Shown in pieces: positions 36,172 through 48,689 of a stretch of 64,000 nucleotides of DNA (position 1 is the first letter of the stretch; every line of letters starts with the position of its first letter). The stretch is from Dryococelus australis (lineage: Eukaryota > Arthropoda > Insecta > Phasmatodea > Phasmatidae), in assembly GCA_029891345.1 (NCBI GenBank), contig CM057005.1:65357760-65421759 (forward strand), in the 5' to 3' direction. Below the pieces are notes generated by a model, which worked only from the letters and a program-made list of their open reading frames with translations, was not told where the DNA came from and did no database searches. Both the position numbers and the translations under genes were made by a program.

Positions 36172-36600
36172 TACTGTTTGTTGCTATGCACAAATGTTTA
36201 AAATATCTATTCCATTCCATGATGTACTTGGGGATTATTACAATCATACATTGACACATTTGCTTTATGAATACAAGATGACCATACAGTGTGTGGTTGT
36301 AAATCAACAGATAATTTCTGTTATATGGTTTAGTGGTTTTAATTGGCATGTTTGCAACTTGTGTTGGTGAGTCGTATGTTTATGCTCCCAAAGTGCCAGA
36401 ATCATTTCCAGTTTTGTGTTTACTGTATAACTTTAAAATGTTTTGTTTATGTTTTCAGATTGTTTTGTACATAATTTTTGGTGTAGGAAAACCTAACCTG
36501 TCATACCTTAATTGAAATTATTCAAGGGCTATGTCTTATTTAATGTTCACATTTTTACAAAATAAAAATTTTTGTGTTTTTTTTTTTTTTTTTTTTTTTT
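36172..36600 (+). other. ECHDC1 3' untranslated region with candidate poly(A) signal
   Basis: AATAAA lies at 36561-36566, followed about 12 bp later by a long T run (about 36579-36600). Polyadenylation shortly after 36580 would give a 3' UTR of about 0.4 kb. No earlier AATAAA was seen. Confidence 0.6.
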
Positions 36601-36719
36601 ACATAAAAACATTTGAAGGTGTATATTAAACTTTTTGATCAGTTGTGAAATGTTAATTGACAGTAAGAATCATATTTGTAGTCCTTTTATGGGTTAATAT
36701 TTTTACACATTAATTTTCA

Positions 36720-37530
36720 ACATCACCATGCTTATCCAAACATTAGTTCCAATGGTACGCCAAGACATTGATGACAGAATAGAAGAAATCTGCATCCAGA
36801 GAAGAAATCTGCATCCAGTTTCTGAAGCGAAGTCATGATGGCTTGCTGAACTTCTGTATCAGTTCTAAATCACTTACCATCCAGTTGCTTCTTCATTGGT
36901 CAAAGAGTAGAAAAGTACTGGGTGCTAAGTCTGAGTTGTAGGCAGGATGGTACAATACCATCCACTGGAAGTGCTGTAACAATTCATGTGTGTCCTTGGC
37001 TGAATGTGGTCAGGCTTTGTCATGCAGGAACACAATGCCTGTTTTGATAAGCCGAGGTTGTTGCCGTTCACTAGCATCCCAGTGTGTGACAATAATTGGC
37101 AGTATTCACTGTCACTTCCCTGGCAAGGAAAAATACTAGAAGTACACCCTTTCTGTCTCAATAGACGGTCACCATAACTCTTTTTGTGGATGGAGCTATT
37201 CTTAATTTCTTGGGAGGTGGGGATGATGTGTGTTTCCATGACATGGATGCTTGTTTTGTCTCTGATGTCACATGATGCACCAGCATTCAGCTTCTGTAAC
37301 ATATCATGCAGGAACAGTACTCTTCCCTTATGAGACTGCATCTCAAGAGCATGAGAGACATTCCCACCATAGTGGCATTGTGACTTTTTGCAAGTTGCCT
37401 TAGCACCCAGCATGAACACTTCTTTTGGTAGCACAGTTGCTCATGAACAATATTGTGCACACTGCTTACTGAGATACCGAGTTTCTTTCTTAGGATCTCT
37501 CCTCTACTTTATTCTTCATATGTGTCTGTA
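36720..37530 (-). pseudogene. mariner-family transposase pseudogene
   Basis: On the minus strand, reading through several frame changes, the order is LGISVSSVHNIVHEQL (second helix-turn-helix), HHVTSETKQASMSWKHTSSP (block around the first catalytic aspartate of mariners), PPPKKLRIAPSTKRVMVTVY, DRKGVLLVFFLAREVTVN, a degraded HD(N)ARPHSA block (FLHDKAxPHSAKDTHELLQ), YHPAYNSDLAPSTF (third acidic position) and a tail with CLDKHGD. This is nearly the full transposase except the first N-terminal helices. Many stops and shifts show long decay. Inverted termini were not identified. It lies just downstream of the ECHDC1 polyadenylation region, in opposite orientation. Confidence 0.85.
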
Positions 37531-38036
37531 CCATGAGAGTCAAAAAATGGTGGGTGTGGATGCTAAGATGTTCTTACTTACAAGTAAGCTGGACATTAGA
37601 TGATTAACACCCAAACTCTTGATAAATTTTAATTTATGAATAGTGGTAATGCATGTGGTTTGGAAACCAGTTTAATTGTGGAGGCCCTGTTGTATTTGGC
37701 ATCCATTCATAACCATTCAGTATAAAAACCCAAACGTACTTTTTTAATAGTTATTTTATCCTGTGATCTGTAAGCGTAGCCCAATATTCTAACTTTTGTC
37801 TTCCAGATGTTGTAATGTATAGTCTTGTCAACTTTGCCTCCAACAAATCTCATCTTAGCATCCTGAATTGTTTCCTTCTTTCATCCTTAACGTTTCATGC
37901 CTTGCATCAGTATGTTAAAATAAGTAAAAAGTAACTTCAGTGGCTGGTTACCTTGCTATACAGTATTTCTTTTCTGTTTCATATTTCAATTTTGAATTCT
38001 GTAATGTTTTTGATACATACACTCGAAATTAGGCTA
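37531..38036. other. No gene seen
   Basis: AT-rich spacer between the mariner pseudogene and the LINE fragment; it may contain the outer part of the mariner element. Confidence 0.5.
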
Positions 38037-39262
38037 CCGCCCGGTGGCGAGCTCTCTCAACTCTCCTTCACCCAACCAACTCCTTTTCCACTCCCTTCCT
38101 GAATTTACCAACCCCTCTCACAGATACCAATTCCTCCCTCAACACATTCCACTCCCTCACAGACCTCACAAGCATGGACTGCCTACCCCGCTCCGTTCTC
38201 CTCCACACCCTCTGAAGCTTCTCACTGTTGTTTCCTCTTCCCCTAAACACCCCCTTACTTAGCTTGCAGTGTAGCCCTCCCCATCCTCCCTCTTCATTCA
38301 CCATCCTGTACATCCTGACTAACCGTTCAACTTTCCTCCTGTCCTTCAGTGAGCTCCACCCCATTTCTTTCATCATCACTGATGGCCTATAGTTCCCTTC
38401 TTCCTCATCCTGCCCTTGCCTTCTCCACGTACCCTTCATCCATGTTGCTGCCTTTCTCTGCACCCTTTCCAGTTCTTGCACCTCCACCTCCACATACGGG
38501 TCCCATACTGCTGCAGCATATTCTAACATTGGCCGTACCATTGTGCCATACGCCTTCTCCTTCACCTCACAGCTGACTCCATTCAGCAACCTTCCCAGCA
38601 TACCCAGAGCCCTTCTTCCTTTTGCTACCACCCTCTCTACCTGTTTTTTTTCACCTGAGGTCTCCCTGCAGTACAATCCCTAGGTACTTATATTCTGCTG
38701 CTTCTATCTCTTGTCCCTCCCATCTGTACATGTCCCTGCTTATAATCTTCTTCCTTGTGAACCTCACTACCTTAGTTTTTCTTACATTTATCTTCATTTT
38801 ATTTTTTCTGGTCCACAACCATATCTTATCAATGTCCGCCTGCAAATTTCCACCCCCCTCTCCCACCTCAGCATATACAACACAATCATCTGCAAACAAT
38901 CTGATTTTTCCTCTAATCCCCAAACCCATGCCATTTACCATTATGGTAAATAACAAAGGACCCAGCACGCTTCCCTGTGGTACCCCTGACGTAACCTCCT
39001 CTTCCTCCGATATTGCCTCCCCCACTTTCACCCTCTGCCTTCGCCCCTTGAGAAAGTCCCCTATCCATTCCACTACCCTCCTGTCTGGTATCAGCGCCTC
39101 CACTTTCCTCATCAATGTTCCATGGGGCACCTTATCGAATGCCTTCTCAAAATCTATGAAGCAGGCATCCACCTGCTTCCCCTCTACAACTACCTGCACC
39201 AGATCCTCTAATAACCCAGCCAGCTGAGTCTCACATGAGTAACCCCTCCTGAATGGTGACTA
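38037..39262 (-). pseudogene. 5'-truncated non-LTR retrotransposon: reverse transcriptase and C-terminal domain
   Basis: Reading from about 39262 leftwards on the minus strand: FRRGYSCETQLAGLLEDLVQ, the palm motif FIDFEKAFDKVPHG (motif A aspartate), SGVPQGSVLGPLLF (motif B), RLFADDCVVYAE (catalytic DD of motif C), and YKYLGIVLQGDLR. The frame then stops at 38651 because of an indel in an A run, seen as T at about 38643-38651. The protein resumes in another frame with KKQVERVVAKGRRALGMLGR, a Y-rich PMLEYAAAVWDPY segment and a C-terminal region, to a stop at 38068. This is typical of Jockey/CR1-like LINE ORF2. Endonuclease and N-terminal RT are missing, as expected from 5' truncation. One frameshift disables it; otherwise the frames are remarkably open, so the copy is young. 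The sequence is pyrimidine-rich on the plus strand. Confidence 0.92.
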
Positions 39263-42200
39263 ATAAAGGTCTGCTAACTAGTGTAGGTAAAGGAATTAGG
39301 ATTTGCAGGGGGCAAATTAAACGTCTGTTGATAAGCTTACCAGCTTCTGTAAATGTTAAACATAAGTCATCTTCCTGTTGACAAGTATTGGAATTGTAAA
39401 GTTCCAGAACATTTTGTTCATTTTACTCTCATTCCCATAAATACCTCGGTATTCTCAACATTTTCGTTTTCTCTGAGTCATCCCTATTATCTTCACTTTC
39501 TTTACCTGTATAAATACTTCCTATGTTTTTACTTGATTTGAAAATGACTGCTATCACATGCCACTACGATCTAAAAAAAATTATTGCTGTGTTCCAAAGA
39601 ACATAGTCGTCATCCCCCCTTCCCTTCTCCACAAAATACAATATATATATTTATATTTTGTCAACACAGAAGGTCGGCACTTGTGCCCCTTGGATGCAAG
39701 TACAAAGCCCCAGATTGTCACCAGTACAGCTCACCAACAGTTAACATGCTGGCAACTTTCCTTATCATCTAAACGCCCTAGTTCTCAAACACTTTTAACA
39801 AATATCTTTAAGCTTCACAATATTAATAAAATAATTGGTGTTTGGGTGGTGCAGGAAATGAAATTTTGAAGTGTGCCAAAGGGAAACTTTATACACCTTT
39901 TGAAATGAAAAAAGCAATGGACTACTTATTTGAATTTTAATTGAAAATGTAAACTGTCAATGTGTATACAAAGTATTATAGACCAATCTGTCTTCTGTTA
40001 AAAAGTCATGCATAATGTTTATTTATGCTTTAAAGAAAAATGTCTTTGTATACATATTTTCACAGATATTGATTTAGATATAAATAAGTTGTCATAATAA
40101 CCAGTAACTTTACATGTGTGGATATTTACTATATTGCCTGAAATAATTTCCTAGGGCATATAAAACATTTGATCTCGAAATTACTGAGCAGAGTACACCA
40201 CCTCCGAATATTTTTAAAATCTGCTACAAACTTTGCTATAACTGAGCCACAGAATGTGTCCAAACATTTTATACTTGGCATTGAAATTTTATCTTTGAAG
40301 AAAATGTTATCAAGCAAGCCACATGTCCTCAAAATTTTCAAATACAAACTGTTCTAAAAAAACAAGCTGAGGGTTACTTTTTAACCCAAAGGGTCCAAAC
40401 ATATTTATCTTTTTATCATCCTTGCTTGCATGATGGGAGCAGATTCACACAGAATACAGCCCCAGCAAGGGTTTATGAACTGTAATTGTACTACACCTCT
40501 TCCACACTGTGGCAAAAATTTGTGCGACAATGCGGGTTAAAATCTTTTGTTAATTTTAGTTACAGACCAGTAAACTTTTAATAATAAATTTTGCACAGGC
40601 ATGTAGCACAAATGACACGTAAACTGAATATTTAAGGAGATAAAAGCCTTGGAATACTGTATCAAGTTTTACAACTATGTTTGCAAAATATTTGAGACAA
40701 GGTGAAATTAAACACCATTTCTCTGAAAATAAGAGGGGTGGCCACCCTCTTATGATATACAATTTTTACAGTCAACATGCTGGTTTATTGAGCAGTATCA
40801 CCTAATTAACAAAAATTGTCGTTTTACAATGTCCAGGACTCAGTTTTCATGTAAAACACGAACAAAACTTTTGGTGGCAGCTATAGAGTTCCAGGCACAT
40901 TTAGTTTTGGTAGAAGGTCTGTTTTATATTTTTGCTTAGGTAAGGTGACAAGCAGAATACACAGATTATTTTTTGATATGCTCTTTATTATAATATTGGA
41001 CAATTTCATCATCAAAAGTCATGTACAGAAATTAAGCTTGTGGATGAGGGTCTACAAAATCAACTATGTAGCAACTCAAATACTGCAAGCTACACATTAC
41101 CATTACATGATACTGATACACAGATATTACACAGCTCTTGATTAACCCTTAAATAATACTTGCTGCTACGAAGAAAAATTATGGAAGATGTTATTGAAGT
41201 TTGGCTTCTTAGTTACATACTTGGAAAGAGAAATTAGCAGTCTTTTAAGTTGCATTGTGTGTTTGTGTCAAGGTAAACTGCACATTTAAATAAAATTAAA
41301 AAAAATACACAATTCTTATTTTGTTTTGTACATACGTAGCGAATATAAGTTACAAGTGTCTTCAAAACACCTGATGTACAGCAATAAAATTTTTAGGTAC
41401 TACATTGTGCAAATAACTCGGTACTGAAACTACCCATGTACGATCAATCATCATGTAAGACCTTCACCCTTTATTTTTAAACTTGTCTGAGGGAACACAT
41501 TTTTACTGTGCATGAAAATTATGATTAATAGCAAATGAATTTTATGCAGCCAGTCTAAATAAAACTTTAATGAAATTCTAATTTTGGTACACTTAATTTG
41601 TGTGTGCAATTGTAGCAGCTATGGTTTGATAAACTACAATGCCACTTAGACGCTTTGTTTATATTTCACGTAATGTGTATAAAATATTACTAAACTTCAA
41701 CTGTTTTAAATTTCTTACAAGGTTCAACTTCTCCCCCCCTCCATCATCTTAGCTGCATCTCAAACACTTAAAAGGAGAAATTTGAAAATGTGGTACATGG
41801 GTAAGAATTAGGGCAATAATATTGCAGTACAGTATTACTTTCCCATATTTTGTTCTTCGCTACGTAAATAACTTTGTTGTCTGACAAAGTTACATGCGTT
41901 TGTAAAGGGGTGTCATTGCTTTCCATTCTGAACCAGTCTAGGCCAGTATCTTTGAAACTTATTCAAGAGACACATTAGAACTTTTAAATATTACACACTG
42001 TTTTATGTTGCAGTTTGAAATGTGTGTCATGGAATGCAATTCAGAAAAGAAATGTAACATGACTGCTTGCAGGACGGCCAAGAATTTTTTTTAAATTTGT
42101 ATTTACTACCTATATTTTTCTGAAACTACCGGTGCCCATAGGAACTGCGTTCAACACAAATTTATTCCTCTCAAAGCACAGAACGTTTTCATTGCACAAA

Positions 42201-42969
42201 ATATTAGTGTGTTGAGAAAGATGCACAGAGATGGTTCACCCATATTTCAATTGATTGGAGAACATCCATAGTGCTAAGATGACAGAACAGTTCATGTGTA
42301 ACATTTTTGTTATTACAAGTGCTGCAACCATATGTTAACTCCAAGATATTGTTGCTTTGACTTGCAGGTTTGCTGACAGGTTCGGACCATGGCTACTTTA
42401 AAGGGACAGGTCATTTTAAAATTAAGACTAACACACACACAGGGAGATAAAGTATTTTTAGAGACTATGTGTGTTACACAGATACAGCAGTGTGTAGCAC
42501 AGCTGGTGAGGACTTGTGTCGTCGTAAGTCGGGAGATGCATAGCATTGAGCACATGTCCCATGCAAGCTCAGTTTGGATGTGTGCAATCAACCATGATGA
42601 CGTCTCCAACAAATTTATTAGATTTTTTTTCATAGTTTCATGTTGGACAATGAGAAATGCACATACACATTACATAAGGTAATTGTTCACTGGCTGCAAA
42701 CATATATAAAACTGGCTGTGATGCTATACAGAATAAAACTGGAAGAGAAAGGGGGCGAAAATAAACAGGAAGTAGCCTACACACAATCTCTACTCGAAAC
42801 ATTTTAAGGATAGCAATTGGAATGAATAATTTTTTTGAAAGAAAGATGTTACAGTTCACAACACACTAACAAATTCTTATGTGGAATGTTTGCCTGCCAT
42901 TTGTTTTGAGAGGATAAAATGTTGAAATATTAACCAGGTGTAAGCATATTCCTCTGTACATTCATTCCA
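39263..42969. other. No gene seen
   Basis: AT-rich (roughly two-thirds A+T) with only short open frames and no recognised repeat borders. The overlapping frames at 42313-42682 show no motif. Confidence 0.5.
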
Positions 42970-43098
42970 CCACTTTTTAAAATAAATATTGCAGTGTAAG
43001 TTAAACACTATATATTTCACCAGACTCAGAAGTTAACGTCTAAGGCTACAATAAAATGTATTTATTGACTGTGCTCACTTCACTGTGAATATCCCATA
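42970..43098. mobile_element. Remnant of the short MITE variant (same interior as 12190-12415)
   Basis: TTTTTAAAATAAATATTGCA, AACGTCTAAGGCTAC and ATAAAATGTATTTATTGACT match the interior at 12270-12360. The right end GTGCTCACTTCACTGTGAAT is a decayed form of the shared MITE terminus. The left end was not recognised. Confidence 0.5.
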
Positions 43099-43169
43099 GA
43101 AAAAAAATAACTTTTGAAAAAATGTTAGCTACTTGCTTCCATAATTTATACCAAGTGTTTCAGAGGGGA

Positions 43170-43716
43170 ATTGACATATTTTAAGAGGTTACAGTATGGA
43201 CCATTCTGAAGGGAAAAAGGGAAAACATCAATAAACATATGCTCTATTCGCAATGGTGTCTGAGATAAGACTATTTGACACTCGTGCTGTTGCATGGGCA
43301 CCATGGTCAGCCGACCTTACACCACTAGATTACTGTTTGTGGGGTTGGTTAAAAACCGAAGTCCACACACGAAATATGCAAACAGGAGAGGAGTTGTTTG
43401 ATTGCATGTTAAATGCTTGTGCGCACTTTAAAGAAGCATGTGTACACCAGCTCCGATTAGCATCACAGCATCTGCCTACACAAGCTGCAACATGCATTGA
43501 AGTTGGCTGTGGCATTTTTGAACATGTGTTGTAAAGGGAAATCACACAGTAAAACGCAACATGCAACAATCTGTTCCTTTACCATCACTTGTACCATTCC
43601 CATTCGTGACAGTTTCAAATAGCTGTATCTCAGACACCTTTGCGAATAGAGCATATGTTTATTGAGGTTTTCTCTTCATAACGGTCCATACTATCACCTC
43701 TTAACATATTATCAAT
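43170..43716 (+). mobile_element. Internally deleted DNA transposon with ~90-bp inverted ends and a transposase C-terminus
   Basis: 43170-43267 is an imperfect but long inverted match of 43626-43716; for example ATAAACATATGCTCTATTCG recurs as its complement at 43643-43662. Between them is a frame ending at 43534 that reads WAPWSADLTPLDYCLWGWLK, then CIEVGCGIFEHVL at the C-terminus. (W)PPRSPDLTPLDFFLWG is the block with the third catalytic aspartate in an insect lineage of IS630/Tc1/mariner-type transposases. The frame begins inside the left terminal repeat, so everything before the last ~90 codons was deleted. The product would lack the other two catalytic residues and cannot be active. Confidence 0.85.
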
Positions 43717-44449
43717 GGTGATTTAGATTCTATTGCCTTACATAGTGTTGTATTGGAGTGGAATTAGTTTTGTTTTGAAACATTTTACGTGTGTGTTTTG
43801 TTTGTGAAAATTACTTTATTCACTTAAGAATTCCAAATTATGGATATCATACGATTGATAATACAGCGCACTATGTTTCAATGCTGCATGTATTACATAC
43901 AATTTAATGGATTTTAAATAAATCTTTTTGATTCCCCATTACATATTACAGAAAGAAATGATAGAAAGTGATATGAAAAAAAGAAGCTTGCCAAAAAATA
44001 TTGATTACAATGGAGGAGGAACTGCATGTAAACTCTAGTTTTCCTGACTGATTATTGCAAGAGGAATAAGAAGCAAACATTTCCTAAATATTCACTAGGA
44101 ATTCGATAACTGCATATGGCTGAAACTTTCATCAATAAATTAGAGTTATTTGATGGGAAGTAGACAAATGTGATATAAAAGCTTACTAAATTATTTGTTG
44201 TAATCATCAGTATCTTGTAGAGAGATGAGAAGGTACAATAAGAGAACTGAGGCTGCATGGCCAGACTTCATAATGCTTGTGATGTTACATGCAGTTATAT
44301 GGGGGGGGGGGGGGGGGAAGATTTCTTTGGTTAAAAGTATTTCAATGCATACATTTTTAACACCAAACTGATTCCTTAATTTTTGTGAGCTGGAGATCAT
44401 TTAATATACTTTGTGGTTCACATATAAATCAACTCATTCTCCTTCCTTG

Positions 44450-44640
44450 CCCTTAGTGGTGGTGATGGCCTAGCAGCTGAAATGGCGTAGTTGTCACATT
44501 CATGTGATTATGACAGTTCAAAAGTTACTAATAGGAGCACTGAGTGCCAACGTCTACTCATTGCCTCAAGTTTTACTGTGCGTAGCCATACAGCGTAAAG
44601 CCAAACTCAGTACAGTGGGGGTTGTGTATGTTCTGTAGAG
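44450..44640 (+). mobile_element. Possible old tRNA-derived SINE
   Basis: GATGGCCTAGCAGCTGAAAT resembles an A box and GACAGTTCAAAAGTTACTA a decayed B box about 50 bp later. No target duplication was seen. Confidence 0.3.
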
Positions 44641-44914
44641 AAGACTAAAGAGTATGCACTCTAAAACTAAACAAAACTGTTACTGAATGAAGTCTACTGC
44701 ATCATAACTATCAAGACGACCTGTAAAAATTTACAGTTTACAGCTGTTGAAAATGCAGCAAGGTTTTTGTCCATCATTTTCCACCTGGAAATGGCACAAC
44801 ATGGATACCCTACACATATAGAACTCCAATACATCAGGCAAGCAACCAGGAATATCTGTGAAAAATTCCTGTTGCATTACCTACCAGATTTTGAAAAAAA
44901 AATCTGTCTTAGTC

Positions 44915-44985
44915 TGCTGTAGGCAGGATGTGAACTGTGGTCCTCTGAATAGAAGGGCCCATAACTATAACCAAGAGAGTCATTC
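44915..44985 (-). mobile_element. Possible tRNA-derived SINE head, minus strand
   Basis: The complement reads TCTATTCAGAGGACCACAGT then TCACATCCTGCCTACAG, reminiscent of an anticodon-loop plus B-box region of a SINE. The trace is short. Confidence 0.3.
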
Positions 44986-46562
44986 CAAATACAGTGGTGT
45001 GTACCTTTTTATCGCTTTCCCCACAACATACTGTATTTCAAGGTGGTAACATGAGCTCGGACATACTCATGTGTGCACTAACAGTTGTGTGAATATAAAC
45101 GTCAACTGACAGCTGATAATTTTCAGACAAAGTTATTAAACTCTGTAATCCTGTAGGTTAATTTTACTTGAATCAATGAATTAATAATATGGTAAATAAT
45201 TTTTAGCTTATATTATAGTAAGAATGTAAAATATTTCTTTTCAAAGATGTTATTAAAAGTATATTACAGTAATTGTAAATTGAACATAATTAGAAAATAT
45301 TCAGTCTATTTGTCCGTACAAAAACGTTAGGTAATATATGTGAAATAAGTCCAAGCACATTACTACAGCAAAAATTCAAAGCCTGAAGCTAGAAAGAAAT
45401 GCTCACATTCTCCATAAAAAATATACTGTTACAGAATTTTGAACAAATTATTATTAAAAAAAGAGCAAAGTTCAGCAAACTGCACGAAAGAAAAGGAAAT
45501 TCCATTTTTCTTTCCCCATGCACATTCGTGAATACATTCCACACTGGCACACATTTTAAACTGTTTACAGTGATTTGTATACCAGAACCTGAGCTGACTT
45601 ACACTACATGAATGTATACTCAACATTTTAAATGTTTTTATAATTATTTTTTGTACCAGTACTTTGACTATGAACAAGTGTCGGCAGTTCCTTGTGCTGA
45701 TAACACTTTTTCTAACAAAGATCTAAGAGTTAAGCTTTAAATGTTAAATATGCAATAATGATAACATCAGTCTTTTACAGTTATATTTTATCTTTTAAGG
45801 CTCACCTGCAAGAAATTACAAACATAATTTATGTTTGCATTTGGGTTCAACATGCATTCCACTCATCTGCCACTAGTTCTTCCATGTAAATTTTGATTAC
45901 TACTTCTGTAATCTGTAGCAAGTTGTATTCCAAAATTATTTAAATACCTAAGCAACATGGAAGCCACACCTGGTTGGCCCTTTTGTGCTATAACGACAAA
46001 ACTAAAAGTTAAAACAGTGTGAATCATATTCTCCTTGTAAATACAATATATACAACTTCAACTTTGCTTCTTTCTAGTTTCTGTACGAACAAATATCAAA
46101 CTCCTCCTAACATCTATTATTAACGTGTGAAACATTTGCACAAAATTGTGCGTAATTTAGCAATGGGGATTTTTCTCAACTAGTTAATTAATTTTTTTGA
46201 CAAAGCCAAGTTGGTAATGGGCTGGTTGCTAACATTTGAAAGGATGCATTTGCAAACAAATTTTCGTAAAAAATGATGGAAAAAAAAAAAAAAAAAAACT
46301 TTTCCTCTATAAATGTTTTTATGAAAAAATTTGCTGCTGGTACTTTTAAGTAACATACATATTTGGATTGTTAAGGAACACTGTTGGACAGCTAACCTGC
46401 AAATTTTTGTTTTGTTTATTAATATGCTTAATGCCTAGTAAGAAATAGTTCTTTTGCAGAATACTATTACACTGAGTGTGCACAAATGCAGTGCGTTGTT
46501 CGTTTTGTGTAACTCTCTAGATTTGGTTAAGCTTTGTTGGCATGTGGTGGAGGAATATTCCG

Positions 46563-46617
46563 AGAGTAGAACTTAAGCAGGGCTTCAGTAAAGTGTGAAG
46601 TAACCATGAATGGACTA
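46563..46617 (+). mobile_element. Trace of the TA-flanked MITE 3' end
   Basis: AGTAGAACTTAAGCAGGGCT, then a degraded AAGTGTGAAGTAACCATGAA and GGACTATA, follows the 3' end of the family (GTAGATCTTAAGCAGGGCT ... GTGAACAGCCTATA). Confidence 0.6.
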
Positions 46618-47791
46618 TACACTGCAGTACATTACAGTATTTGCTAAACATTTGTATACACTACCAAGACATCATCTTATTACAACACATACCTTTAGAA
46701 ACATACCTTTACATGAACTAAACAAATATTTCCATTTAAACTAAAACACATACCCAAAATTAAATAAAAATATATTGTAAAATAACCAGTGTAAAAATTT
46801 TGATAATTTTGTTTGTGATGTGTAAAATTTCAGTTTTATATGAACATCAGTTGATAGAGAAATAACAGCCCCTGCATAGTTTTTGTCTTGACACCTAACC
46901 TAATAAAACCAAACAAAGAATACACAGTGCAAAGAATGATTATGGAATGATTGTGTGTAATTTTACCTCCAATATATGAAATAGTAACAAAAGTATAATT
47001 TTAGTGGTCTTCAAGTATTTTTATGCTCATACTTGTTTTCGCCACTGGCCATTTCCTTTGTGGAAAACCACGCATGGCAGATATGTACTGTGTTCACCAC
47101 ATGGAAAAAGTCACTATGGCTTTGATACCATAAAACTCTGGAAGTTGCATACAAAAAATTTAGTAAATTCTTGTGTATATATTTAAGGTTGTACAAATAT
47201 TCAGTATACCGGTACAAAAAAGAAAAATAAAGCTTACATTTTCAATATTGGTAAAAAAAAACTAAGTGCTGAAACTTTAAACAAAATGAAAATATCAACT
47301 TAAATTAATATTTGATTACTAATCACATGTTGTTTCGTTGAATAACAATGGAAATTTGTGTTTGTTTGTCCATTATAATACTGTACTACTAAAATAACTA
47401 TATAAACATAAACTTGAAATGTTGGCAGAATCAATTTAAGTTCCTCAAAGTTTATACTACACCAATTCTTTCTTCCTTTTGCAATGCATGTAACTAACTT
47501 ATTTTCTGTATGAGCATAAAGTAAATATGTTAGAAATACTGTTGTACTGTAAAACTATTGATGGTAGGGCTGAGGGCTAATTAAATTCTTTTTCAGTATA
47601 ATTTCAGTTTCACTAATTTCAAGCACATAATTTTCATTCTTGTTTTGTGAAACAAAATGTCACTTTCTCACAACTCTTTATTTTTTGTTGCATAACACTA
47701 GTACCAATAAATGTGTCTATGAGCAGGTAACTTCAGTTTGGGATGTTCATGATCAGTCTTCAGGGTCAAAGGAGTCATCAATAACTCTGTC

Positions 47792-48606
47792 ATACATTGC
47801 TGGACATGAAAATTGATACACACTTAAGGTGTCATCCATCCATTTAGAACAAAATCAAGACCACATACAGTACCAACTGCACAGTGAAAGTGGTCCAAGT
47901 GACGTCGCAGAAGCGTCATTGCAACACATGATTTAGAAGGAGCTTGTGGTGAGTACCCAGTGCTTAAATGAGGGCCATACAGTAGGCTGGAAAGGCAGAG
48001 GTGTGCATGTTAGGTAGATTAGTATGCCACGGCGGTGTGCTCATGAAGAATATTGCCACCCAGACCCATTTGAACAGAGTCGTATGGTTGGACTGCACAA
48101 AGCTGGATGGTCGGCTCGTATAGCCATTCATCTTGGCCATGCAGTCACCATTGTGACGTGTGCAGGCATGGATATGTACAGGTCGTAAATGCAAGAGTAG
48201 GTACTGGTTCTGCCAGATGCACTACAGATAGAAAAAATCACTGTATCTGCCGACATGCAGTAGCAGACGGTGGAACCACATCCAGAGAGATCCTGCAGTC
48301 TGGGTAGCACACTGTTAATGGTGCCAGGAACGTCAACATTGGGCAGAGGAATGATGATACAGTATGTTCACAGATGAGTCCCACCTCAATCTAAATGCAG
48401 ATAATGGTCACAGCAGGATTTGGTGTAGCAGTAGTCAATGCATCCTAGGCACCAGGTTTTATGGTATGGGGTGCCATCATTTATGACTACCGGTTACATC
48501 TTGTGGTTGTTGAAGGCAAGGAGACAGCACAGTGATGTCAATGAGGTTCTGTGGGCCGTTTACTGCCATTTTTGTGCAGTATACCCAATACTGTCATACA
48601 GCAAGG
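47792..48606 (+). pseudogene. Tc1-like transposase pseudogene, truncated at a MITE junction
   Basis: CATTGCTGGACATGAAAATT near 47797 looks like a Tc1-type inverted terminus. The protein starts near 48028 as MPRRCAHEEYCH with PFEQSRMVGLHKAGWSAR, the first helix-turn-helix. After frame changes come ARVGTGSARCTTDRKNHCIC and ADGGTTSREI, then TDESHLNLNADNGH (second catalytic aspartate region) and PGFMVWGAI. The third acidic block is missing: recognisable sequence stops at 48606, where a MITE end begins. Several frameshifts and stops make it non-functional. Confidence 0.85.
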
Positions 48607-48608
48607 TA

Positions 48609-48683
48609 TAGGCTGTTCACGGTAAAATGAGCACTTTTGAAAGCCCTGCTTAAGATCTACTTGTGTGCATGTGTGTATTCTAC
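48609..48683 (-). mobile_element. TA-flanked MITE, one terminus only
   Basis: TAGGCTGTTCACGGTAAAAT after TA at 48607-48608, continuing AGCACTTTTGAAAGCCCTGC and TTAAGATCTACTTGTG, is the complement of the family's 3' end. It stops at about 48683; the other end is absent. Confidence 0.85.
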
Positions 48684-48689
48684 TATGAA

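Larger units (their letters stand above)
43717..47791. other. No gene seen; minor repeat remnants
   Basis: Holds a run of 17 G (44301-44317), an A run near 46280-46298, two possible tRNA-derived SINE traces (44450-44640 plus, 44915-44985 minus) and a MITE 3'-end trace at 46563-46617. Remaining open frames are short and AT-driven. Confidence 0.5.

Noticed and set aside
38044-39227. Serine/proline-rich plus-strand frames
   Set aside because: They are the complement of the reverse transcriptase pseudogene on the minus strand.
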